The position numbers were made by a program, and so were the translations under genes. A stretch of DNA of 16,861 nt from JAVBQU01 sp031548675 (lineage in GTDB: Bacteria; Bacteroidota; Bacteroidia; Bacteroidales; P3). A model generated the notes under the pieces. It was not told the origin of the DNA and did not search any database. It worked only from the letters and a program-made list of their open reading frames with translations. Positions 9,001-15,400 of this stretch are shown piece by piece (positions within the stretch are counted from its first letter, which is position 1; each line of letters begins with the position of its first letter). Where the stretch lies: assembly GCA_031548675.1 (NCBI GenBank), contig JAVBQU010000171.1:1-16861 (forward strand), in the 5' to 3' direction.

Positions 9001-10692
9001 CTTGAATCTACCATTCACACTACCGAAGAACGAAAAGCCTATTACGAAAGCAGAGAGTATATGAATGCATTGGAAATAACTTCAATGGGCTTATCTATTG
9101 GGGCAGGTGTGATTGAAGCAACGGTTAGTATTATGCGTTCCATGTCAGGAGTTCTTGAATTAACTCCTGATTATACAGTCGGAGGTTCTGGCTTTGGAGG
9201 TTCGCCTGTTGCAACTGCTTCTCATGGAGGACAAAAAATTTCAGGTTCTATGGATAAAAATGCCGATGCTATCGCTATTATAGGGCATGCTTTGGATAGG
9301 ACCTCTTCATTACTTTCGGTACAAGCCGGATATAAACGCCGTAAGGAAGATTGGGATTTTCAAGCCAAAATGGCAGATATGGAATTACAGCAATTAAACA
9401 AGCAAATAACGGCTGCGGAAATACGTAAGATGATGGCAGAAAAGGAACTGGAAAATTTCGAAATGCAGATGGAACAAAGCCAATCGGTGTTGGAATACTA
9501 CAAATATAAATATACCAATGAAGAACTCTACAATTGGATGATTACCCAAATTTCCGGTATGTATTTCAAAACTTACGAACTGGCTTTGAATTTAGCAAAA
9601 CAAGCCGAGAAATGTTTCCAAAACGAATTGAATCTGACCAATACATATATTGAAACAACTTATTGGGACAGTTTGCGGAAAGGTCTGTTGAGCGGAGATC
9701 GTCTTACATTGGATTTACGCCGCATGGAAGCCGAATATTATAGAAAAAACGAACGAACGCTGGAGCTAACCAAGCATATTTCATTGGCTCAGATGTATCC
9801 TGCTAATCTGATACAGTTAATTACAGAAAAGAAAACCGAATTACCTCTCGAAGAACTCATTTTCGATATGGATTATCCCGGACATTATATGCGGCGAATT
9901 AAATCGGTATCAGTAACCATTCCTAATGTCTCAGGACCCTATACTACAATTAGCTTTACATTAAGATTGAGTAACTCTAAAATTAGAAAAAATACTGATT
10001 CAAATTTAAGCATCGTACCTTTTAAAGGGACTAATGTTATTTGTACCAGTAGTGCACAGAATGACTCGGGTATGTTCGAATTGAATTTCGGAGATGAACG
10101 TTATTTACCATTTGAAAATGCAGGAGTGATCAGTAATTGGGAATTATCTTTCCCCTCAGCTTGCAACCAATTTGATTTGTCAACCGTTTCAGATGTGATT
10201 CTTCATATTAATTATATCGCTTTAGATGGAGGAATTACATTTGCCAATCAGGTTAAAACAGAAATCAAAGATAAACTGCCTAAGGCAGGAGCTATATTAT
10301 TTAGTCCTAAATTAGATTTTCCCGATGCATGGAACAAAATGTCTGTAGATAATAATACTGTCAGTTTTATACTAAAACCTGAGCACTTCCCATTTTTCCT
10401 CAGAGAAAATAACAGTATGATATTGAAACATATTTCAGTTGTATTATCAAGTTCAAGTAACGATAAAAACATATCTATTAATACAAAAAAGGGTAGTGAT
10501 CCAATAAACTCAGTTTCTTTAACCAAACAATTAGAAGAAAACGGAAATATGGCATTATACCATACTCCCAAAGAGAACTTGGCAATTATAAACAAAGTCA
10601 TAAAGGTTAATGAGGAATGGAGTATTCAAATTACCGGCATAGCCCCCAGTGAAGTTAATGATATACTAATTGGATTTATTTTAGGACAATAA
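1..10692 (+). CDS. Giant TcA-type toxin subunit with Trp-rich N-terminal repeats (5' partial)
   Basis: The frame is open from the first base, so the true start lies upstream; a TTG at 115 is only an internal Leu codon. 3563 residues are visible, against roughly 2200-2500 for classical TcA. Residue numbers count from base 1. Residues 1-830 are a Trp-rich tandem repeat. Residues about 844-1200 are a helical region like that of long TcA proteins. A VRP1-like motif (YCECDYENSVYSAPAYLADL) starts at 1202. The neuraminidase-like signature WMQKYRLWEANRKIFLYPEN lies near 2049. Typical TcA blocks NWELFFHTPLYIACKLS (about 2546) and RLFKLRHCMNIEGVVRELPL (about 2880) follow. A coiled-coil and pore region with ELTPDYTVGGSGFGGSP spans about 2930-3217. 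The TcB-binding region, including ISLAQMYPANLIQLI and RYLPFENAGVISNWEL, runs to about 3410, followed by a tail of about 150 residues. By family, TcA forms a pentameric receptor-binding translocation channel. The TcA assignment is secure; the Trp-rich extension's role is unknown. Confidence 0.93.
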   Translation, partial: WNNEKNNWSSWFEEWKAWFEEWKIQSNEPTPIKWNTWKLQWDTWKAKWNEWEEKSQLAFKWGGWEKEWTDKQWIEWNTRKSEWNDCLKEWDSFKRSWETNSSTINWISIWEPKKIQMNQYLLKWKEWTTGINSDFANEAWNSIMSERIGWMELKDERNCWWDEFEAWIEECRWLANIWDGTIYYDDARAWYEKYSNLWDKWNKQWDEWNSQWERWQAWFQIAKMWMNNVDEAWINKQLTGWEYCKDIMNSWRTEWELFKDEWWAGKCPYPTGNFSEVWNKYYYYGYSSAWQYYFETLSFWNTNKNDEEHQRSEWRAWNIEWDEQWKIKFSPYENWMKLRDLRNQWWMGFNSWIAECNWLKDTWNDMDASHYAKWYFKFSRQWEQWDIQWNQWNEEWTRWNEFFTQAQQLTNRDFNWWEDRRREWEECRSIMEVWSQEWQTFQSLWEQGGSNMPYNNFNYLWEQYLYNYDWNGKILILNSYNDTNSEWAMWTAEGDNTFIIDFDEYNGWSALKTNRNRWYNEFAAWWNECLQLIEEINNGRQVTQEEWEEYYIRFNKGWDNWNNRWDNWILHWNKWAKWVRTAAGWTDKDQSWIDDQLAVLENNREIWGKWRLQWEAFKYAWAEGTQCGAYTNFYNLWCDYYYNDHDGSGYGTWQNYAASLFSQNNESSEWGFWNERWDNWCNMQYRNWDTLSKIKPEWLNWYKNWKLFWDSWSTYNSLPTQVVVDSWKSQWSQFNILWNTLKDYVIESSYFEHWNGGWSWESWHNCVNDWMNAKNVWDAFIQAWDNAKKLNTWPTIWNIDKWKSRNSSWVSWNSGWFSSAKKPWLYDVKNAPTEDYWLRYKNSLVDDIFGSIVLLDEVTHIRILESAVKLNYIAADSNIAGLAKNILGLRSKYAYNNPILQGRVSLSSLLQSCTWEGNTFTEVKRQDLSDLFVTRYNDFNRFISDLKSDEKRTLYGEKNAAQLINVFEISRVVRNHIPVISIFLNNSNIKSPSAIAALSYGELNTTIGDNKPSDIENYVDLVYNNAKQIYPFVSMSAKIAKALEHDDTEYANLNVIKNFLINTPQFDLLKDDPFKAPLTSEQKNTLFSMQRVTRMAVSPDIGAAMYANKIRSARQVYFMGKSTFETKVRENNESDLTQTEIDASYNLATSYYANMMVAYATVNRAFRQADPSVVSAGSDTEVINALKQDFPDIETLFGNTDYCECDYENSVYSAPAYLADLLTFLDARKVLELLVARRSDLSQIYLNKQNTDTILPYIDLVCEVLEEATLKTRHPEFIRSVSTCQSTLTSQELYAAPEHILKKEIKNGESISIKTAYNEIIPNSIYPMHISLELPRLEMRAYLEKMGIQRHILMQTFLTKSSDKIKTACEYFELTDVDKSVIVAEAPFNNVADRNEAWTKNFGGTGSKSMKVPDFLKSSGLSLLELIDLTKTSWLSIICSDIQTQCNYADKDVIGSAEQFDKAHRFIRLWRKSSWKIWELDRLLCNAQITPNGNRNLDNDALINLMEFKKVQNELHLSCEDLLTFYEDICITDVYENGKKKACLYDRIFLRTVLSNPLNDRLVSIKDIKGHPNAKLLEEDHKLVMACLSVNENDYAILKGQHSLYDRNYLSYLYRHVLLAQSTEISIGELFTLFKLHPNLPLFSSGLPAALAWIELIKSIKATKYKLSEYEYLLNYSYKYNEGISDKALSIALSQNQIEHYAKEILNSAFSEENPLSDNDRKIAITNKLSLLFGLSGSLIKLYLDDSMLNILMDKQNYTSEPADNLCKTFVLLHKFVFVVTKNNIAVEDVEFLLQNQAKIKFNWREFRKDSDTGTVTLESLLELSNLLDLQEAYNKTPEGETLFTLIGTLSTQTYESFKQKLCLLSTGWNLPDLQTIASSGYLNLSDITNFYESKTYKQINQYFSLSTISGISIAALNNWKSREISNGMDENIRSVEAKEALKSRYDIDTWLKVLAEIQKPVREVKSHALASFLIETSRREPAKTQGFTWNDKTALYGHFLLDTEMSACMKTSRIVQATSSIQLFVQRCLLNLENVVVDETADKEWKQWDWMQKYRLWEANRKIFLYPENWIEPELRDNKTPFFKELEDELNQSEVTSENVETVFENYLQKLDEVSNLAVCGIYREWIGKNDGTGSLKDCMHVIGRSHSTPFQFYYRNYDALALRWSHWEKIDLDLRGDMVIPVVYNRKLHLFWLSTVEKTKNNNTEENINQAQAASDYTEVQLGWSVYKKGKWSKIKYSGKKHIQEGHYTADKFTFTSQYNSTENELTFNIYSLMPNSDSASNRYGTFYFNGNVYYAASYIQNVSNSNMVLPELVKSMNSSDSPNIEKVGNLEKYESEFSNLFAGRLYTQRSAFDFSLLRTYPGNNVNYDVNKGMSFEQTDAVYKPFGLEVFVPNLYYTNAMGYSTRQLLVSKKRNPNLVMMLHDFGALNTGMFESHLKVPFFYQDSDRSFFVVPRNWNSIKNLSEYDFQPFYHPYTKLFIKELNHKGINGLLNRNIQISPQEYDTQNKYDFNKEYHPMDWVHIANNYKTDIVDFNLSGAYADYNWELFFHTPLYIACKLSQNQKFEEAMQWFHYIFNPANKAQGIIPQKFWITKPFFEISTSENRAEQIRNVLKNMAEHTAAINEWLNNPYKPHLVARNRPTAYQKAVVMRYIDNLIAWADQLFRQDSMESTNQAMLLYILAYQILGQRPVEIPREQKEIEHHKNFETIKEQLEKNFKKGIGLEETFEKTLYYAFSKLEKESNITIPELSKGRESDNKSSSQTLPNFILEDNPVKLVDKPLQWNVIDFATLSSGNIFYEKKNFLPASLTEVSTQSGIVTEFKELQPAVNRKTMVGDHEVYLPTIKQAEAEPLPRFIVDPFCIPANDKLLSYWNIVEDRLFKLRHCMNIEGVVRELPLFEPPIDPALLVKASAAGISIGDAVSGLNQEMSHYRFRVILQKALEFTGEVKQLGEKLLSAIEKRDVESLNMLRNTQEINLQQAVKQIRKLQINEAQQNIQNLESTIHTTEERKAYYESREYMNALEITSMGLSIGAGVIEATVSIMRSMSGVLELTPDYTVGGSGFGGSPVATASHGGQKISGSMDKNADAIAIIGHALDRTSSLLSVQAGYKRRKEDWDFQAKMADMELQQLNKQITAAEIRKMMAEKELENFEMQMEQSQSVLEYYKYKYTNEELYNWMITQISGMYFKTYELALNLAKQAEKCFQNELNLTNTYIETTYWDSLRKGLLSGDRLTLDLRRMEAEYYRKNERTLELTKHISLAQMYPANLIQLITEKKTELPLEELIFDMDYPGHYMRRIKSVSVTIPNVSGPYTTISFTLRLSNSKIRKNTDSNLSIVPFKGTNVICTSSAQNDSGMFELNFGDERYLPFENAGVISNWELSFPSACNQFDLSTVSDVILHINYIALDGGITFANQVKTEIKDKLPKAGAILFSPKLDFPDAWNKMSVDNNTVSFILKPEHFPFFLRENNSMILKHISVVLSSSSNDKNISINTKKGSDPINSVSLTKQLEENGNMALYHTPKENLAIINKVIKVNEEWSIQITGIAPSEVNDILIGFILGQ
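418..939 (+). repeat. Trp-rich repeat unit 1
   Basis: Contains WMELKDERNCWWDEFEAWI at 448 with a downstream EEC. The Trp heptad run has Trp codons at 592, 601, 613, 622, 634, 643 and 652. Next come WEYCKDIMNSW at about 721 and a Tyr-rich stretch (KYYYYGY) near 840. Unit boundaries are arbitrary and were set on the aligned Trp at 418, 940, 1459 and 2008. Confidence 0.8.
940..1458 (+). repeat. Trp-rich repeat unit 2
   Basis: Contains WMKLRDLRNQWWMGFNSWI at 1003 with a downstream AEC. The heptad run has Trp codons at 1144, 1153, 1165, 1174, 1186 and 1195. Next come WEECRSIMEVW near 1270 and YLYNYDW near 1390. The order and Trp spacing match unit 1 despite low identity elsewhere. Confidence 0.8.
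1459..2007 (+). repeat. Trp-rich repeat unit 3
   Basis: Contains WSALKTNRNRWYNEFAAWW at 1522 with a downstream NEC. The heptad run has Trp codons at 1672, 1681, 1693, 1702, 1714, 1723 and 1732. Next come a WGKWRLQWEAF segment near 1818 and the Tyr-rich CDYYYND near 1912. A more divergent fourth copy follows from 2008. Confidence 0.78.
2586..2637. repeat. Perfect 17-bp inverted repeat inside the TcA coding sequence
   Basis: The left arm at 2586-2602 (tatattagaatcagctg) is the exact reverse complement of the right arm at 2621-2637 (cagctgattctaatata), with an 18-nt loop. It encodes the peptide ILESAVKLNYIAADSNI at the beginning of the TcA-like part, about 100 bp after the Trp-rich region ends. 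A stem this long with so short a loop is not expected by chance in a window of this size. It could fold in mRNA, be a remnant of a mobile palindrome, or be a snap-back copying artefact. Confidence 0.75.
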
Positions 10693-10701
10693 TAAAATTA
10701 A

Positions 10702-10738
10702 AAGCATAGGCATTTTGATTATTAGAATGCCTATGCTT
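10702..10738 (+). terminator. Hairpin just after the TcA stop codon (possible terminator)
   Basis: A perfect 13-bp stem (aagcataggcatt at 10702-10714, its complement at 10726-10738) encloses an 11-nt loop, starting 10 bases after the TcA stop. It could end or weaken transcription before the small secreted-protein gene, or protect the mRNA 3' end. No run of T follows the stem on the plus strand, so a classical Rho-independent terminator is not proven. The hairpin itself is certain. Confidence 0.5.
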
Positions 10739-10773
10739 ACAAACACAGAGCTATTCTAAAAATTAAAACAATC

Positions 10774-11298
10774 ATGAAAACAAAAATCGTAAAAATCACA
10801 TTAATTTTAGGTTTAATCATTTTTTTTACAACTGCTTATGCACAGAAATGCAAATACGATTACGAAAAAAATGATGAATTTACAGGAGCGAAGTCTAAAG
10901 GGAATACTACCAAACTCAGTAATGCATGGCTGATAGGTCTTAACAAAGTGGATGATACATATAATCTTGGGGTGTTTATTCGCTTGGATGGGGAGAAAAA
11001 TCTGTATTTGGAACAAGGTGATTCTATTATGTTCAAATTTTCTAATGGAAATTTTGTAACTTTTTATGCCAAAGTACGTTCTGCGCCAGAATCACAAGTT
11101 ATTACTTCTCTAACAGCTGCTGCAATTATAACAACATATAGAGCTGTTTATGATATTCCTGTTGATAAAATGAATTTATTAAAAAACAATGCTGTTACCC
11201 ATATCAGGATGAATATTGGAAATTTGGTTTATCAAGAAGAATTAAAAGAAAAAACAACAAAAATTTTTCAGCAAAATGCAGATTGTATTATGAAATAG
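10774..11298 (+). CDS. Small secreted protein of unknown function
   Basis: 174 residues. The N-terminus (MKTKIVKITLILGLIIFFTTAYA) is a clear signal peptide: basic start, hydrophobic core, and AYA before a probable cleavage at residue 23. The mature part is about 150 residues, mixed polar and beta-prone, with segments such as LGVFIRLDGEKNLYLEQGDS and NGNFVTFYAKVRS; Cys occurs at about residues 26 and 171. No membrane segment follows the signal. It lies 81 bp after TcA, beyond the hairpin, and 56 bp before the patatin gene, on the same strand, so it may be co-transcribed with the patatin. I do not recognise the family. Its A/T-rich composition resembles that of the TcA gene. The start is the first ATG of the frame and gives a complete signal peptide. 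Confidence 0.8.
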   Translation: MKTKIVKITLILGLIIFFTTAYAQKCKYDYEKNDEFTGAKSKGNTTKLSNAWLIGLNKVDDTYNLGVFIRLDGEKNLYLEQGDSIMFKFSNGNFVTFYAKVRSAPESQVITSLTAAAIITTYRAVYDIPVDKMNLLKNNAVTHIRMNIGNLVYQEELKEKTTKIFQQNADCIMK

Positions 11299-11354
11299 CA
11301 GCAGTTGGCATTTCATATTTTATGACCAATCCCACAATAAACAAAACTACAATT

Positions 11355-12365
11355 ATGAAAAAGAAAATTAACATTCTCAGTATCGACGGAGGCGGAATCC
11401 GCGGTATTATCCCTGCTGTAATTCTGGATTACATAGAACAAGGCTTGCAAAAGAAAACAGGCAATCCCAATGCCACCTTAGCCGATTATTTTGATATGAT
11501 TGCCGGCACAAGCACAGGTGGTATTCTGGCTTGCTTTTACCTGATGCCCCCATCAGAAGGACAAGCCTTGCACAGCCGCTACCGGGCAAGTGAAGCCATA
11601 GATATTTATGCTAATCGAGGCAAAGAAATCTTTAAGAAAAAATTCAGTTTCTTCGGCATCACTTCAGAACTCTACCCTGCCACCGGCTTGGAAAAAATAT
11701 TAAAGGAAAAGATGGAAGACATTACCATTGCACAAGCCCGTAAACAATGTTTGGTTACCGCCTACGACATTACCGAACGCAAAGCGGTACTTTTCACCAC
11801 ACCCGCAGCTCAAAAAAGTACATTTAAAGACTATTATCTGCGGGATGTTGCCCGTGCTACTTCGGCAGCCCCGACCTATTTCGAGCTGGCAGCAGTACAA
11901 TCAAGAGGCGGAGCCATGTCGTACCTGATAGACGGAGCCATGTTTGCCGGCAACCCTACCATGTGTGCATGGGTCGAAGCCCACAAATCAAATTTTGGCA
12001 CAATCAACAAACCCGACATCAACGATTTATATGTAGTCTCGCTGGGAACCGGTAAAGAAAAGAAAAAATACGACTACAAAAAAGCCAAGGACTGGGGCTT
12101 GGTAGGCTGGGCACGTCCGGTAGTGGATATATTGCTGTCCTCTTCAGCAGAAGTGGTCGATTATCAAATGCAGAAACTTTTCGAGACAGCAGGTTGCCAT
12201 GACTGCTATGTGCGGATTGATCCCGAATTGGGAAAAGCCAAACCCGATATGGATGATGTTTCGGACGAAAATATCAAGCAGCTCAAAGATGCAGGATACT
12301 GCTATATCAAAGACCATTCTGAAGAATTGGATGCAGTTATAGATAAATTGATTGAAAACAGTTGA
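11355..12365 (+). CDS. Patatin-like phospholipase
   Basis: 336 residues from the ATG at 11355. The family hydrolyses acyl esters of phospholipids with a Ser-Asp dyad. All signature elements are visible: the oxyanion-hole loop IDGGGIRG (residues 10-17), the nucleophile elbow GTSTGG with Ser53, and DGA with Asp193 followed by FAGNPT. The helix after GTSTGG and the ARATSAAPTYF segment are also typical. No signal peptide or membrane segment is seen, so it is cytosolic or exported by another route. In-frame ATGs at 11283 and 11322 exist, but 11283 overlaps the upstream gene and neither adds conserved sequence, so 11355 is preferred. It lies between TcA and TcB genes and is more GC-rich than TcA. 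A role as accessory toxin or Tc cargo is inference; housekeeping lipid turnover or a defence lipase remain possible. Confidence 0.92.
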   Translation: MKKKINILSIDGGGIRGIIPAVILDYIEQGLQKKTGNPNATLADYFDMIAGTSTGGILACFYLMPPSEGQALHSRYRASEAIDIYANRGKEIFKKKFSFFGITSELYPATGLEKILKEKMEDITIAQARKQCLVTAYDITERKAVLFTTPAAQKSTFKDYYLRDVARATSAAPTYFELAAVQSRGGAMSYLIDGAMFAGNPTMCAWVEAHKSNFGTINKPDINDLYVVSLGTGKEKKKYDYKKAKDWGLVGWARPVVDILLSSSAEVVDYQMQKLFETAGCHDCYVRIDPELGKAKPDMDDVSDENIKQLKDAGYCYIKDHSEELDAVIDKLIENS

Positions 12366-12462
12366 GCGTTTGTAAATGAATCTGTTTTAAAGATAAAAAA
12401 GCAGTATAAATATCAAAAAAATTATATCATAACTCAAAAATAATTCGTAATATTGCCAAGCC
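12366..12462 (+). promoter_or_regulatory. A/T-rich leader of the TcB gene, possible promoter region
   Basis: This 97-bp gap between the patatin and TcB genes is strongly A/T-rich, while both flanking genes are not. It is the widest gap in the window, so it could hold a promoter or a translation-enhancing leader. I see no clear Shine-Dalgarno sequence, no exact TAnnTTTG box and no strong inverted repeat. Confidence 0.25.
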
Positions 12463-15400
12463 ATGAATCCGAACGAAAACAACAAATACCAACAGCCTAC
12501 AGGGAAGAACCAGCCACAGGCAAACCAAGGTGTGGATAAGAATAGTGGTAACCAAAAAGGCAGTGGCAGCAATGCCCCCGACAACACTTCGGGCAGCGGC
12601 GACAGCCGTCAAGCTAAGATAAGCCTGCCTACCGGAGGCGGAGCCATACGAGGCATAGGCGAAAAGTTTCAAGCCAATCCTGTAACCGGAACCGCCTCGT
12701 TCAGCGTACCGCTGACCATCAGCGAAGGACGCGGCGGCTTTACCCCCCAGCTGGCATTGAGTTACGATTCTGGCAGCGGCAACTCTGCTTTCGGTTTAGG
12801 TTGGAATGTAGGTTTGCCTTCCATCACTCGAAAGACCGACAAGGGTTTACCCCAATACAATGATAATTTCGATTCAGAAAGCGATGTGTTCATTTTATCC
12901 GGCGCCGAAGACTTGGTTCCTGTACTGGACGAATTTGGCAGGGTATACATCCAGCAGTACGGCAATTATGATATTTGTACCTACCACCCCCGCACCGAAG
13001 GTTTGTTTGCCCGGATAGAACGCTGGATGGACAAAACCACCCGCATCAGCCACTGGAAAACCATAAGTAAGGAAAACATTACCAGCATATTCGGTTTTAC
13101 TGCCCAAGCCCGCATTGCCGACCCTGCCGATGCCCGTAAAGTATTTTCGTGGCTGTTGGAAGAAAGCCACGATGCCAAAGGCAGCCTGATGCGTTTTACC
13201 TACAAACAGGAAAATGCAGAAAACATACCTGATTCCTGCTACGAAAAACACCACCTTCCCCCTTCACCCACTCCTGTGGAGGGGGAAGGGGGAGGTTTTG
13301 CCAACCGCTATTTAAAAGAAGTAGCTTACGGGAACACAACCATGTTTTCTCCATCCAGTATTCCCCCCTTTGGGGGGATTGAGGGGGGTAATTTTCATTT
13401 TCGACTAGTATTTGATTATGGCGACCATAGTAATAATCAGATTAACCCAAATCAAACCTGGTTTGCCCGTTCCGATGCTTTTTCGAACTATAAGGCAGGT
13501 TTTGAAATCAGAACCTACCGCTTGTGCAGGCGGGTGCTGATGTTCCACAGTTTTGAAGAATTAGGAACCAATCCCGTTTTAGTCCGTTCCACCGATTTGG
13601 AATACGAAAACACTTCCGCTTTCAGCCTGTTGAAAAAAGTAATTCATAACGGTTATTTGGGAACAGACACCGATTCGCTACCTCCTTTAACTTTTGCTTA
13701 TACCCAAGCCCAACCTGCGAGCAGTTTTAAAGAAGTGGGGCAAGAAATGCTTTCACAGCTACCTGCCGGTGTAGATGGACAAAACTACCAATGGGCAGAC
13801 CTTTACAGCGAAGGTATCAGCGGTATATTGACTATGAACAACCAAGCATGGTACTTTAAACCCAACTATGGCGACAAGCAATTTACCACCGAGCAACTTC
13901 CCTCCGGTGGGGGGACAGAGAGGGGTATCCCCATATTCGCTTCCATGAAGAGCGAAGTACCCCGCCCTTCTGCCGCCAACAACCGGAAAACCTCTTTCCG
14001 ATTGAATGATGTGGACAGCGACGGTTTTCCAGAATTAGTCATACAGGGCGAGGGTATCAACGGCTTTTATACCCGCGATGAGGAAGGCAAATGGCAGAAT
14101 TTCCGTAATTTCGAACAATATCCTAATCTGAACTTTGCCGATGCCAACCTGCGTTTTATGGATTTGAGCGGCGACGGCTTGGCAGATATTGTAATCAGCA
14201 AAGGCGAAACATTTGATATTTATTTCAGCGAAGGCAAAAAAGGCTTTGGAAATTACCGCCGTGTACATTGCGGAGAAGAACAGGGCGCTGCCCCCAAAGT
14301 GGTGTTTTCCGACCCTGAAAGGAAAATATTTTTAGCCGACATGAGTGGCGACGGCTTGACCGACATTGTAAAAATCACCCACCAAAGTATTGTATATTAC
14401 CCCAATATGGGTTACGGCAAATTCGGCGAAATGATTGTTATGAGCAATCCGCCCCTGTTAGACAGCCTCGACCAATTCGATGCCCGTTTTGTAAACCTTA
14501 CCGATGTGGACGGAACCGGAACTACCGATTTGCTGTATATTTCCAAAGGCAAAATTCGATATTATAAAAACCTTTCGGGCAACACTTGGGAAGAACAAAC
14601 CCTGCCCGATGCCTTGACAGTAAACGCCACCCGCCAGCATTTTATACAAACGGTTGACCTGTTGGGCAACGGAACCCAATGTGTGGTAGTAAGTTCGAAT
14701 CTGCCTGCCGAAGCCCAGACCATGCGTTACTGGGAATTGACTTCGGGCATAAAACCCTTTTTACTGCAAGAAATCAACAACAATATGGGCGGGCTTACCC
14801 GTCTGCATTACGCTCCTTCTACTAAATTCTACATGCAGGATAAGTTCAAGGGAACGCCTTGGATAACTAAACTGCCTTTCCCTGTACAGGTGTTGGAAAA
14901 AGTAGAAACGATCGACCTCGCAGGCGATAAACATTTTACCAACCGCTACGCCTACCACCACGGCTATTACGACCCTACGGAACGCGAATTTCGAGGATTC
15001 GGCATGGTGGAACAATGGGATACGGAAGTGTTTACAAGTTCACAAGTTGACGAGTTGACGAGTTTACCGGTTTATACCAAGACTTGGTTTCACACCGGTT
15101 TTTATGCAAGGCGTGATAAAATAAGCAGGCAGTACGAAAGCGAATATTTTCAAGGTGATTCTTCGGCTTGGAAATTACCCGATACGGTATTGCCCGAAGG
15201 TTTAAGCGGCGAAGGAGCTCGCGAAGCCTGTCGTGCCCTGCGAGGCTCACCGCTCCGCGTAGAAATTTATTCTTTGGACACCCCCCTCAATCCCCCCACA
15301 GGGGGGATGACTAGCCCCCTTGTGCCTTATACCGTTGAAGAAAAAAACTACTATTTGCAATGTTTGCAATTACCCCACGCAAAAGGAAATGAGGGAGACA

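Noticed and set aside
11283..11354. Longer N-terminus of the patatin from the ATG at 11283
   Set aside because: It would overlap the end of the secreted-protein gene and adds no conserved sequence; the family core begins right after the ATG at 11355.
11355..12365. Patatin as the effector of a CBASS-type phage defence system
   Set aside because: Motifs fit such lipases, but no nucleotidyltransferase or other defence gene is visible next to it, and both large neighbours are Tc genes.
12895..13254. Minus-strand open frame of 119 codons
   Set aside because: It lies opposite the well-supported TcB gene, and no conserved or compositional evidence supports it.
15190..15260. GC-rich stretch resembling an RNA or repeat element
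   Set aside because: It encodes LPEGLSGEGAREACRALRG, which fits a normal conserved TcB block, so it is ordinary coding sequence.
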